Shown here: one piece after another, positions 7,631-15,678 of the stretch
Layout of the letters: each line of letters opens with the position of its first letter
How positions within the stretch are numbered: the first letter of the stretch is position 1
DNA from: JBDRLU01 sp043812795
GTDB taxonomy: Bacteria; Chloroflexota; Dehalococcoidia; Dehalococcoidales; UBA2162
DNA: 64,000 bases
Direction of reading: 5' to 3'
NCBI GenBank assembly: GCA_043812795.1
Contig: JBDRLU010000030.1
Coordinates: forward strand, 1 to 64,000
The notes under the pieces: model-generated
The model's input: the letters and a program-made list of their open reading frames with translations, nothing else
Told to the model about the DNA's origin: nothing
The model's database searches: none
Made by a program: the position numbers and the translations under genes

Positions 7631-8896
7631 ATGCAGGGTGGTTCAGTATCTAGCGTCGGACGCGTCCGCCGGATTTTCAACCAGTGGGGTGGCACTACAG
7701 CCACTTTTTTTATGTATACTCACGGCAGTCATGACCAGTGTGCCGGCCTGTTTGTTGCCCTATTGCCATTTATTCGGGAAGACCTGGGGCTAAGCTATTT
7801 GCAATCAGGCCTGCTTATGTCCGCTTACACCATTACGGCTGGCGTTTCCCAGTTTCTGGGTGGCTGGTTGGGAGACCGCGCCGCAAGGTTCTTGGTAATG
7901 GCCATCGGTCTCGGCGGAGTCGGCCTGTCAACCTTAGCTATTGGCTTCAGCGCCTCTTTCTATTCCTTGTTAGCTTTTCTCATCGTTATGGGGCTCTTCG
8001 CCGGAGCTTATCATCCGTCAGCCACTTCTCTGGTCTCGGGTTATTTCGAAGAATCAAAGATGGGCCGGGTACTCTCGGTTCACATGATGGGGGGGAGTCT
8101 TGGCTTTGCTCTCGGGCCTATCCTCGGAGGGATAATCGCCGGAGTATTAGGCTGGCGCTATGCTTACATCCTGCTCAGTCTGCCTGCTTTACTGGCAGTA
8201 GCTGTGGCGGTATTCAAATTCAGGAAGCTGGAACGACTCGGCACTGGCGTTCACACGAATGCCTCTTTGCGCCGTGACCAAGCGATTCCCCTGTCACCCC
8301 CGAAAAAGCTTACCCTACTTCAGGTGCTGCGTCCGGTAGCCGCCATAGCCATACTGTCCGTCCTGATGCAGCTGGTTGTCGGCTCCGCGATGGCTTTTAT
8401 ACCCCTATATTTAGTGAGTAAATACGCCATCGCCCCCGCCTACGCCTCGATGCTGGTGGGTATTATTAGGGGTGGGGGTATGGCCGGCAGCCTCTTCGGT
8501 GGCTGGATGTCTGACAGATGGGGCCGGATATATGCCATTACCCTCGCCCTGTTTATGACCGGGCCATTATTGTTGCTGCTTACCAACCTGCCTTTTGGTA
8601 TCATGCTTATTATTGTCTTCGTCATTTTCGGGCTATTTATGCAGATGAGACAGGCTACAGTGCAGCCGTTCCTGATGTTAAGGACTCCTCAGTATCTCAG
8701 GTCAACGGTTTTTGGTATCTACTTTGGGTTAAGCCAAGAAGGTCAAAGCCTGCTTCAGCCGGCCGTCGGTCAGATGATGGACACCTTCGGTGTGATTAAT
8801 GTTACTCACGTAATTGCCTGGATAAGCGTTGGTATGTCTCTCATAGCCTTATCCCTGTTGAAACAACGTAAAAACAGCAATTACACGGCAGGTTAA
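7631..8896 (+). CDS. MFS transporter (fosmidomycin-resistance-like / multidrug type)
   Basis: A 421-residue major facilitator with about twelve membrane segments in two six-helix halves joined by a charged loop (residues 195-230). The loop between segments 2 and 3 carries GGWLGDRAARF and its second-half counterpart GGWMSDRWGRI, the typical MFS signature repeats. AGAYHPSATSLVS in segment 4 is characteristic of the Fsr-like branch. It would export or exchange a small molecule using the proton gradient; the substrate is unknown. The ATG at 7631 is preceded by a purine-rich stretch. It stands between the decayed region and a cupin gene, with no clear operon partner. Confidence 0.85.
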   Translation: MQGGSVSSVGRVRRIFNQWGGTTATFFMYTHGSHDQCAGLFVALLPFIREDLGLSYLQSGLLMSAYTITAGVSQFLGGWLGDRAARFLVMAIGLGGVGLSTLAIGFSASFYSLLAFLIVMGLFAGAYHPSATSLVSGYFEESKMGRVLSVHMMGGSLGFALGPILGGIIAGVLGWRYAYILLSLPALLAVAVAVFKFRKLERLGTGVHTNASLRRDQAIPLSPPKKLTLLQVLRPVAAIAILSVLMQLVVGSAMAFIPLYLVSKYAIAPAYASMLVGIIRGGGMAGSLFGGWMSDRWGRIYAITLALFMTGPLLLLLTNLPFGIMLIIVFVIFGLFMQMRQATVQPFLMLRTPQYLRSTVFGIYFGLSQEGQSLLQPAVGQMMDTFGVINVTHVIAWISVGMSLIALSLLKQRKNSNYTAG

Positions 8897-9088
8897 GTGA
8901 CCAAGATGACATTTTTACTAACTAATTATCGATTTTTACCTTCCACGTTATTTGCGCAGCACAATAGCACACTCCCCCGGGAACAATTTCCAACGGGATT
9001 CTCCGATGGCTTTAAAAAGTCTAATATAATATGACCAAGAGAGATTTGCTGCGTAATCTTGATACTACTTTATTTAAGGAGGTTTACG

Positions 9089-9436
9089 ATGTACATAACT
9101 AGCCTGAATAGAGTTGAAAAAATAGTACCGCAGATGGAGGGCGCCAAGGGAGTTTATAAACAAGTCCCCCTATCTAGAAAAGACGGAGTCCCGACGTTTT
9201 CATTCCGCGTATTCACTATCGAGCCGGGAGGACACACACCTCTTCACCAGCACCCATTCGAGCACATGAACTATGTCATCGAAGGCGGAGGCGCTCTCGT
9301 CACTGAAGACCGAGAGCATGAAATAAGACGAGGTGATTTTGCCCTGATTCTACCGGGTGAGACACATCAATTCAAGAATACATCCAAAAGTCAAAATCTA
9401 CTTATTATCTGTGCGGTCCCCAAAGAATACGAATAG
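9089..9436 (+). CDS. Small cupin-domain protein
   Basis: A single-domain cupin of 115 residues, a small metal-binding beta barrel. Motif 1 is seen as H53-x-H55-x3-H59 (HQHPFEH) followed by VIEGGGAL, and motif 2 as PGETHQF with H93. All four usual ligand positions (three His plus Glu58) are available. I chose the ATG at 9089 because a perfect AAGGAGGT ribosome binding site lies seven bases upstream; an upstream in-frame start at 9059 would hide that site inside the gene. Such proteins act as isomerases, dioxygenases or ligand sensors, and no substrate can be inferred here. Confidence 0.8.
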   Translation: MYITSLNRVEKIVPQMEGAKGVYKQVPLSRKDGVPTFSFRVFTIEPGGHTPLHQHPFEHMNYVIEGGGALVTEDREHEIRRGDFALILPGETHQFKNTSKSQNLLIICAVPKEYE

Positions 9437-9585
9437 CAGGCTAGTTCGCTGCGTAGGTAAAAGTAACTTACAGCTTCATGGACTTGACTTACGTCCGGCT
9501 CGTGGTTGCTTATTTTCAAGTTCTGGGATACCATAAGTTCCGGAAGATAACAAGAAGCCTATTCGGTTAGGAGGAGAGTGTAGCG

Positions 9586-10776
9586 ATGTTCGAATACTTC
9601 CCGGATAATTACCAATGGAGTGCGGCGGCGATACATGCCGTGACCGGCGGTGGCAACATCAGCGAGGTGGACTATGCTTGTCGCTCCCTGAAAGAAGTAT
9701 CCAAGCGAGGAGAGGACCCGGCTGCCCTGGAGGCATGGTACGAAAGCTGGAAGACCGTAGCTGAGCGAGTTGAACAGTTGGCTATCTGTGATGAGCAGGC
9801 GGGGAACTACTTAAGCGCCGGCCGGAAGTACCTGCGAGCCTGCCTCTACTATACTGCCGCTGAAGGCCAGATGAGCCACCGCGACCCACGAAGGATACCG
9901 ACTTACCTGCAGCTCCTGAAATCTTTCAAGAAAGGGATTCAACTAAGCCGCGAACCGGTCGAGTGGGTGGAAGTGCCATATCAGGGTGCCTCGCTGCCGG
10001 CCCTTTTCATACCGGCGGCGGGCAGGAGACGAGCCCCTTGCATGATACATTTCAACGGACTCGGTGGGACGAAAGAAGCGATTTATTTCAGGGTCACAAA
10101 CGATTTTCGCGACCGGGGTATTGCGTTGCTCATTGTTGACCATCCGGGGGTCGGTGAGGCCTTACGTTTACGGAATATGTATTTAACACCTGATACTGAA
10201 ACTCCGGCGACAGCCTGCGTGGATTACCTGGAAGGCCGTCCCGAAGTCGATGCGGGACGGATAGGCATCATCGCTCTGAGTGCCGGGGGTTACTATGCGC
10301 CACGGGCAGCCGCCTTTGAGAAGCGGCTGAAGTGCTGCGTGACTCTGGGTGCCATCTGGGACTATGGTCAAGTATGGGAACAGCGTTTGAAAGGCCGTGC
10401 CCACGGTGCACAGCTGGGTTCGGTGCCGGTCTCGCACTTCGGCTGGTTTTTTGGCAAGGATACATTCGAGGAAGCCCTTGAAGTTTGTAAACAGTTGACT
10501 CTGGAGGGTGTCGCTGAGAAGATAACCTGCCCCTTGCTGGTTATCCACGGTGAGAATGACCGCCAGGTCCCGCTCTGGCATGCCGAAAAGACAATAGAGG
10601 CGGCCGTAAACAGCCCGGGACGAAAGCTAAAAGTGTTTACTTTTGCCGAGGGAGGCGTGGAACATTGCCAGGTCGACAACCCGACGATGGGTTTCGACTA
10701 TGCCGCTGATTGGGTTGCAGCTACTCTTCACGGTAATCCCAAAGGTGCGCGGCCGCGCCAACCGAGCCGACGTTGA
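9586..10776 (+). CDS. Alpha/beta hydrolase (FrsA / DHPON-hydrolase-like)
   Basis: A 396-residue serine hydrolase with a helical N-terminal extension of about 110 residues, as in the FrsA/DUF1100 and 2,6-dihydroxypseudooxynicotine-hydrolase group. The catalytic triad can be read: Ser232 in ALSAGG, Asp325 in HGENDRQVP and His360 in GGVEHCQ. The oxyanion region is HFNGLGGTKE. It would cleave a C-C, ester or amide bond of a small cytoplasmic substrate. The ATG at 9586 has GGAGGAGAG upstream. The neighbouring cupin and catabolic genes suggest a role in breakdown of an organic compound, but nothing fixes which one. Confidence 0.8.
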   Translation: MFEYFPDNYQWSAAAIHAVTGGGNISEVDYACRSLKEVSKRGEDPAALEAWYESWKTVAERVEQLAICDEQAGNYLSAGRKYLRACLYYTAAEGQMSHRDPRRIPTYLQLLKSFKKGIQLSREPVEWVEVPYQGASLPALFIPAAGRRRAPCMIHFNGLGGTKEAIYFRVTNDFRDRGIALLIVDHPGVGEALRLRNMYLTPDTETPATACVDYLEGRPEVDAGRIGIIALSAGGYYAPRAAAFEKRLKCCVTLGAIWDYGQVWEQRLKGRAHGAQLGSVPVSHFGWFFGKDTFEEALEVCKQLTLEGVAEKITCPLLVIHGENDRQVPLWHAEKTIEAAVNSPGRKLKVFTFAEGGVEHCQVDNPTMGFDYAADWVAATLHGNPKGARPRQPSRR

Positions 10777-10898
10777 GAAGTACTAATTCATCTTATCGCT
10801 AAATGTAGCCCAACCTGTGCCGGTATCACTCTTTCCAGTGAGCCGCGAGTGTCGTCGAATCAGGACCGGTGCGCCAATTTTAAAAGGGGAATAGATTG

Positions 10899-11465
10899 AT
10901 GGAAGCAAAGATAACATATTTCGAGACACCCGGTAAACATAATACCGATGCGGTAATGGAGATAGTTAAGAAACGAGCTCAAGAATTAAACATAAAAACA
11001 GTAGTTATCGCATCATATCGCGGCTATACGGCCGATAAAGCGGTGAGAGTCCTCAATGGTCTGAGGATAATTATCGTCGGGGGTTTCTTAGAGCCAACCA
11101 CGCGAAACCTCCAGGAAACGTTCACCCAGGGTGACGAGAAGCTGATTAAAAGCAAGGCTACCGTTCTGATTGCCACGCATCTCTTCTCGGGAGTGAGCCG
11201 GGCAACACGTAAAAAGTTCAACTCTTCGAGCCCAGGGGAAATTATTGCTCAGTCACTCCGGATGGTTGGCGTTGGTATAAAAGTAGGCATCGAGTGTACT
11301 ATTATGGCTGCCGATGCCGGGTTAGTTAGTACCGATGAAGATATTATCGCGGTAGCAGGAACCAGGGGCGGTGCGGATACGGCTATTGTCGTCCGCCCCG
11401 TAAATTCCCAGGACCTCTTTGAGCTCAAGGTAAAAGAAATATTGTGTAAGCCGAGTGACTGGTAA
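10899..11465 (+). CDS. Pyruvate kinase C-terminal-like domain protein
   Basis: A 188-residue stand-alone protein resembling the pyruvate kinase alpha/beta C-terminal domain (PF02887), without the catalytic TIM barrel. Supporting stretches are YFETPGKHNTDAVME at the start, VVIASYRGYTADKAV (residues 33-48) and AGTRGGADTAIVVRP near residue 160. In true pyruvate kinases this domain carries the allosteric site, so this protein probably binds a small ligand rather than catalysing phosphotransfer. The ATG at 10899 is well placed after AAGGGGA; a TTG one codon earlier is possible. It stands alone, and its function is unknown beyond the fold. Confidence 0.75.
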   Translation: MEAKITYFETPGKHNTDAVMEIVKKRAQELNIKTVVIASYRGYTADKAVRVLNGLRIIIVGGFLEPTTRNLQETFTQGDEKLIKSKATVLIATHLFSGVSRATRKKFNSSSPGEIIAQSLRMVGVGIKVGIECTIMAADAGLVSTDEDIIAVAGTRGGADTAIVVRPVNSQDLFELKVKEILCKPSDW

Positions 11466-11521
11466 AAATAAGGCGAAATTACCTTTGATGGGCTATCGCG
11501 ACCCTCCTGCTATGATGATTC

Positions 11522-12160
11522 TCATTCGGGCTGTCCCAACCTCGTTTCCAGGTCGAGAAGGCTCTTTAATGGGTCGGCGTTGTCCGTTCCCTTCGCCCTG
11601 TCCAGATGAAAGGCTTTGACTCCGGCTCCCCTGGCCGCAATAACGTCGAATTCCCAGCTATCGCCGACATGGGCCATTTCGTCCGGATGTATTCCCATTA
11701 CCTGGCACACGCTGGCAAAATATTCTGCACTTTTGAGCTGGCCGCATTCCGAAATAGACGAGAATGTCCTGACAAAATAGCCCCTAATTCCACCGAGTAA
11801 ATAGGGCAGAAATTCGCTGGCGGCGTTAGTAGTGACAATAAGCTTATACTTTCCGCTAAGAGAAGACAGGACTGGCAAAACATCCGGATAATAGGTCACT
11901 CTGTCTTTGTAGCTGTCTAAAAGTCCCTGATAGTCCTGCAGTCCAAAGAGGTCGAACCAGTACTTGATGTCGTACCATTCTTTCCTGCGGTCGCCGACTT
12001 CCTCGTATTTCTGCAGGACAAATGATTTCGCCTTTTCGAAATCGATGCCAACCCGTCTCGCGTATAGAGATGGTATCCCCTCAAACCAGACAAGCTCGGT
12101 AAAGTCAGGTTTTGTCAGTGTTCCCTCTAAGTCAAAAGAAATTACCTTTATGCCCCTCAT
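11522..12160 (-). CDS. HAD-superfamily hydrolase
   Basis: A 212-residue haloacid-dehalogenase-type hydrolase, probably a phosphatase. Motif I is FDLEGTL, with nucleophile Asp10, but Glu12 stands where most phosphatases have the general-acid Asp. Motif II is TTNAAS, motif III includes the Lys in QLKSAEYF, and motif IV is HVGDSWEFD. An alpha-helical cap lies between residues 15 and 90. It is transcribed opposite to its neighbours and is convergent with the pyruvate-kinase-C-like gene. The substrate is unknown; phosphoglycolate-type or sugar phosphates are common for this group. Confidence 0.85.
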   Translation of the reverse strand: MRGIKVISFDLEGTLTKPDFTELVWFEGIPSLYARRVGIDFEKAKSFVLQKYEEVGDRRKEWYDIKYWFDLFGLQDYQGLLDSYKDRVTYYPDVLPVLSSLSGKYKLIVTTNAASEFLPYLLGGIRGYFVRTFSSISECGQLKSAEYFASVCQVMGIHPDEMAHVGDSWEFDVIAARGAGVKAFHLDRAKGTDNADPLKSLLDLETRLGQPE

Positions 12161-12408
12161 CTTTACGTATTATTCCAAATCGTGACTTTTTCAGCAAGAG
12201 CCGATGATATTTCAAGCAGGCTGTGGCTCTACTCGTTTACTAAAACGCAACGAGAGTTTACACGATGTAATAGAAGGATTTATATTTGTGGGGGGGTAAG
12301 CCAGGAGGTGGATTTTGAAAGCATGAGCATTTTTGTCACCATCGGGAACAGTATTTCTCTCAACAGTACGGCGGTAAGAACCTTAATCCAAGAAAGGAAG
12401 TAAATAAG

Positions 12409-13425
12409 ATGGAAATTCTAGAAGAAGGCAAGGGGGAGCTTATCGGTTGGCACGACCCTGACGATGCCAGAGAATGGGTGCTGAAGAATAAGTGCCGTGA
12501 ATTGAAAGATAAGACCATGTCGGCTAGTGAGGCCGTCTCCAGGTTTGTTCACGACGGCAGCTTTATAGCGAGTGGAGGGTTCGGCCATATAAGAGTATCC
12601 ATGGCTATCATCCATGAAATAATCAGGCAGAGAAAGCGTAACCTTGTCATGGCTGGCAAGACAGGTGTCCATGACCTCGATATACTGGTATGTTCAGGCT
12701 GCGTAAATAAAGTGGAGGTGGCCTATGGCTTTGGTTACGAACTCAGGGGACTGTCACGAGCTTCCAGGCGGATGGTAGAAAGCGGCCGCTGCAAAATAGC
12801 CGCCGAGACGAGCAACGGAGGCTATCAATGGCGATTCCTGGCCGGGATGATGGGGCTGCCATTCATTCCCAGCCGCAATCTGCTCGGTACCGATACCCTC
12901 AAACACAGCTCGTGTAAAGTTATTACGGACCCCTTCAGCGGCAAACCAATCAATCTAATCCCGGCTGCCTATCCGGACGTTGCTTTTATCCACGTCCACC
13001 GTTGCGATATCTACGGTAACGCACAAATAGACAGCACAGTGGTAGAAGACTTCGAATTATCCCGATGTGCCCGCAGATTGATAATAACCACCGAAAAAAT
13101 AGTCGATTGCGACGTCATACGAAAAGAGCCTTGGAAAACCAAAATACCTTTCTTCGTTGTGGATGCCGTAGTTGAAGTTTCTGGCGGTTCGCATCCCTGT
13201 GAGATGCCAGGCAGGTATTACTACGACGAAGAACACATTGCCGAGTGGTTGAGGCTCTCTCGAACAGAGGCAGGCGTAGATGAATATCTGCAGAAATATA
13301 TTCTCAGCATCGATAATTTTAAAGATTATCTGAAATTATGCGGTGGCAGAAAAAAACTGGACTACCTGAGGAGAAGGGAGCTTCTGAGAGAGCCGATGAT
13401 AGCTCCATGGCGTAAAGCGGACTAG
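12409..13425 (+). CDS. CoA-transferase subunit A (glutaconate CoA-transferase-like)
   Basis: Alpha subunit (338 residues) of a family I, GctA-type CoA-transferase, which moves CoA between a carboxylic acid and an acyl-CoA in the cytoplasm. The typical glycine-rich start of the fold is FIASGGFGHIRVSMA near residue 50. The stretch DVAFIHVHRCDIYGNAQ near 190-205 matches the conserved region of the family. The longer C-terminal part with YYYDEEHI is also found in GctA-like proteins. The ATG at 12409 follows AAAGGAAG. The beta subunit starts 25 bases downstream, so they form one operon. The acid substrate cannot be told from sequence; glutaconate or another dicarboxylate or aromatic acid are candidates. 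Confidence 0.87.
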   Translation: MEILEEGKGELIGWHDPDDAREWVLKNKCRELKDKTMSASEAVSRFVHDGSFIASGGFGHIRVSMAIIHEIIRQRKRNLVMAGKTGVHDLDILVCSGCVNKVEVAYGFGYELRGLSRASRRMVESGRCKIAAETSNGGYQWRFLAGMMGLPFIPSRNLLGTDTLKHSSCKVITDPFSGKPINLIPAAYPDVAFIHVHRCDIYGNAQIDSTVVEDFELSRCARRLIITTEKIVDCDVIRKEPWKTKIPFFVVDAVVEVSGGSHPCEMPGRYYYDEEHIAEWLRLSRTEAGVDEYLQKYILSIDNFKDYLKLCGGRKKLDYLRRRELLREPMIAPWRKAD

Positions 13426-13450
13426 ATGATAATTCGAGAGGTGAAATGAT

Positions 13451-14242
13451 ATGGCAATAAAAGGTGTAGCCGAGGGCAAATACAATTTGAGAGAATATCT
13501 GGCGTTTATCGGCGCCAGCATGCTGGAGGATAATAAATCTGTCTTCGTCGGAACAGGGCTTCCCATTATCGCCTCGATGCTGGCTCAAAAGACACATGCA
13601 CCCAACCTGCTCATTATATTCGAGGCTGGTGGTATGGGGCCTTTACTGCCGGAACTACCCGTGTCAGTGGGTGAATCAAGAACGTATTATAGGGGTGTGG
13701 CAGCCTCCAGCATGCATGATGTCATGTCACTCTCGCAGGCAGGATACGTGGATTACGGCTTTCTGGGTGCCGCTCAGATGGATGCGTACGGGAATATCAA
13801 TACTACCGTCATCGGCAACTATTCATCGCCCGGGGTCCGCCTGCCTGGTAGCGGCGGCGCCAATGACGTGGCCTCTTTCTCCCAAAGGCTTATCACTATA
13901 ATCGCCGGTCAGTCTACGAGGACATTCGTAAATAAGGTTGATTTCGTGAGTACACCGGGCTATCTAAAGGGCCCGGGGAGCAGAGAAAGAGCGGGACTGG
14001 CTAGAGGCTCAGGTCCTTACCGGGTTATCACGCAACTGGGCATCTATGGCTTTGATGGGGAAACTAAAAGGCTTAAGTTGCTCTCGCTGCACCCTGGTGT
14101 AACCATGGCGGAGATGGAAGAGAATAGCAGCTTCGAAATTATCGTGCCGGACGAAGTTACCGTGAGCCCCGAGCCCACCGAAGAACAGCTAAAAATATTA
14201 CGTGAGGAAATAGACCCCGCTGGCATAGTCATCGGAAAGTAG
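13451..14242 (+). CDS. CoA-transferase subunit B (glutaconate CoA-transferase-like)
   Basis: Beta subunit (263 residues) of the same CoA-transferase. Glu58 in IIFEAGGMGP aligns with the glutamate that forms the CoA thioester intermediate in GctB-type enzymes. FLGAAQMDAYGNINTT near residue 105 and GGANDVASF near 137 are the conserved substrate and CoA contact regions. The ATG at 13451 has GAGGTGA upstream. It is the last gene of the two-gene unit and is convergent with the decarboxylase genes on the other strand. Confidence 0.87.
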   Translation: MAIKGVAEGKYNLREYLAFIGASMLEDNKSVFVGTGLPIIASMLAQKTHAPNLLIIFEAGGMGPLLPELPVSVGESRTYYRGVAASSMHDVMSLSQAGYVDYGFLGAAQMDAYGNINTTVIGNYSSPGVRLPGSGGANDVASFSQRLITIIAGQSTRTFVNKVDFVSTPGYLKGPGSRERAGLARGSGPYRVITQLGIYGFDGETKRLKLLSLHPGVTMAEMEENSSFEIIVPDEVTVSPEPTEEQLKILREEIDPAGIVIGK

Positions 14243-14328
14243 ACTCGAGCTAAGCACAGGCAAATGAAAGGGTATCTTGTTATTTGCCGGCTACCCATTT
14301 TTATAAAATCTTGGGTAAACCTGTAGGG

Positions 14329-14898
14329 CTAAGCTTTAGGAAGTGACTTTTCTAGTTCCACTTTGAACCGGGGTAAAGAGGTGGTCAATAAGCGGGTTAT
14401 CGGGCGTCTTTTCCCACCTGTTGTTACCTTTAGACAAACGAAAGTGAGGCCGGTATCACTTAAGATACTCTTAACATGCTTTTGAAACTCATCAATCATG
14501 TCAAACTCGTACACTGTGGTGAACCCGGCAGCTTTAGCCAAACCAGAGAAGCTTATTCTTCCGGCTCCAGGTATCGGATGACCACCTGTAGTCTGATACA
14601 CGTCGTTCTCCAAGACAAAATATACCAGGTTCGGGGGATTCATATTGGCCATAGTCACGAGCGAGCCGAGGTTCATGAGCAGGCTACCATCACCATCCAA
14701 AACTACTATCTTTCTATCGGGTCTCGCCAGAGCTAGACCCAGTGCAAAAGAAGAAATCTTTCCCATGCAGCCGACAAAAGGTAGTTCCAACTGGCCAGCC
14801 GTACCCTTAGGCCAGGCTGTATCCACATAGCTAAGGATAAAGACACCATCACCCCGGTGTTTGGCAATTGTTTCAAGCGCTTCTGGCTCTGGTATCAT
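14329..14898 (-). CDS. ThDP-dependent decarboxylase, beta half (ComE / phosphonopyruvate decarboxylase-like)
   Basis: The pyrophosphate-binding half (189 residues) of a thiamine diphosphate enzyme whose two halves are separate genes, as in sulfopyruvate decarboxylase ComDE. The cofactor motif is G69-D70-G71-S running to N98 (LENDVYQTTGG), which binds the magnesium and diphosphate. FVGCMGKISSFALGLAL near residue 41 is typical of the phosphonopyruvate/sulfopyruvate group. The partner half lies six bases upstream on the same strand. Together they would decarboxylate a 2-oxo acid; a sulfo-, phosphono- or simple 2-oxo acid are all possible. Confidence 0.83.
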   Translation of the reverse strand: MIPEPEALETIAKHRGDGVFILSYVDTAWPKGTAGQLELPFVGCMGKISSFALGLALARPDRKIVVLDGDGSLLMNLGSLVTMANMNPPNLVYFVLENDVYQTTGGHPIPGAGRISFSGLAKAAGFTTVYEFDMIDEFQKHVKSILSDTGLTFVCLKVTTGGKRRPITRLLTTSLPRFKVELEKSLPKA

Positions 14899-14904
14899 TG
14901 CTAT

Positions 14905-15414
14905 TTATCCTTCCGGTGTAAGCTCTGGTGTAATCAATATGGCGACAGCCTTCGACCTTTTCTGGCACTCCTGGTATGCCTTCGATACGCACTCTGTATC
15001 TTGGGCAGTTTCTACCAGATGATGTTTGATCCCCCACGCTTTGAGCGTCGGCTCGATAAAAGTAGCTCCTGAATCATTTATCGGGCCATTCTTACTCCAA
15101 CCCCTATCGCTGATGAGGATAAGCAACGGCAAGTTGATATCTACGACTAAAAAACGTACCGAGTCCCCTGATTCTAAAAACCCAGTGTGTTCCATGAAGA
15201 CCACGGGCTTTTTCCCGCCGGTGATTAGTCCGGCGGCGATGGCAAAGGTCTCACCCTCCCGGCATACGGGGACCATTGTCAACCGACCCTCATCGGACAG
15301 GATATCGCAGATGAAGCGAGATGCGTGGTCAACTACATAGACAAAATGGGTCACTCCGCAAGCATATAATTCGTCTACTATCTTACGAGCTTTTGGCGCT
15401 TTAGCGATGACCAC
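14905..15414 (-). CDS. ThDP-dependent decarboxylase, alpha half (ComD-like)
   Basis: The pyrimidine-binding half (169 residues) of the split decarboxylase. CREGETFAIAAG at residues 51-62 supplies Glu53, which lines up with the cofactor-activating glutamate of ThDP enzymes, and the ISDRGWSKNGPI stretch near residue 100 is shared with sulfopyruvate decarboxylase alpha chains. It precedes the beta half with a six-base gap, so the two are translated together. It is divergent from the paaK unit, with a shared 264-base region that holds a promoter and a structured leader pointing the other way. Confidence 0.8.
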   Translation of the reverse strand: MVIAKAPKARKIVDELYACGVTHFVYVVDHASRFICDILSDEGRLTMVPVCREGETFAIAAGLITGGKKPVVFMEHTGFLESGDSVRFLVVDINLPLLILISDRGWSKNGPINDSGATFIEPTLKAWGIKHHLVETAQDTECVSKAYQECQKRSKAVAILITPELTPEG

Positions 15415-15427
15415 GATGATTATCTCC

Positions 15428-15455
15428 TTGCAACATTCTGACTTTCCTGTATAAT
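15428..15455 (+). promoter_or_regulatory. Candidate promoter of the paaK unit
   Basis: TTGCAA at 15428-15433 and TATAAT at 15450-15455 are 16 bases apart and point toward paaK. The predicted transcript has a leader of about 215 bases containing the structured element at 15529-15613. Confidence 0.4.
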
Positions 15456-15528
15456 TACGAGATTAGTAGCCTAGCCTTTCTTTGAATTGTTAATCTGGTT
15501 TTGCTATTCTATCATAACAAAAAACTGA

Positions 15529-15613
15529 ACGGAGCGCTGCCGATAAGGGTAGTCGAGGGTCGGCATGGAGCTAGGGGAGAGTCGGACTCCACCTGGAACA
15601 ACGCTCTGTTTTT
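15529..15613 (+). ncRNA. Structured leader RNA candidate ahead of paaK, ending in a U-run
   Basis: Three nested helices can be drawn by eye. An outer stem pairs ACGGAGCG (15529-15536) with CGCTCTGT (15602-15609), with one G-U pair. Inside it are two hairpins: TGCCGA (15538-15543) with TCGGCA (15560-15565), and TGGAG (15566-15570) with CTCCA (15587-15591). Five T residues follow at 15609-15613. This is the shape of a multi-branched riboswitch or attenuator. It matches no riboswitch class that I can recall. Confidence 0.35.
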
Positions 15614-15678
15614 GATAACCAGGGTTTCTCCGGAAGGTAACGGGAGCTGAAGTAATAGTACAGAAGGATGGCAGAGGA

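Noticed and set aside
12303..12403. AGGAGGTG followed by a 26-residue ORF ahead of the CoA-transferase gene
   Set aside because: The spacing to ATG 12323 is long (about 12 bases) and the peptide shows no leader-peptide pattern or conserved feature; it may be chance.
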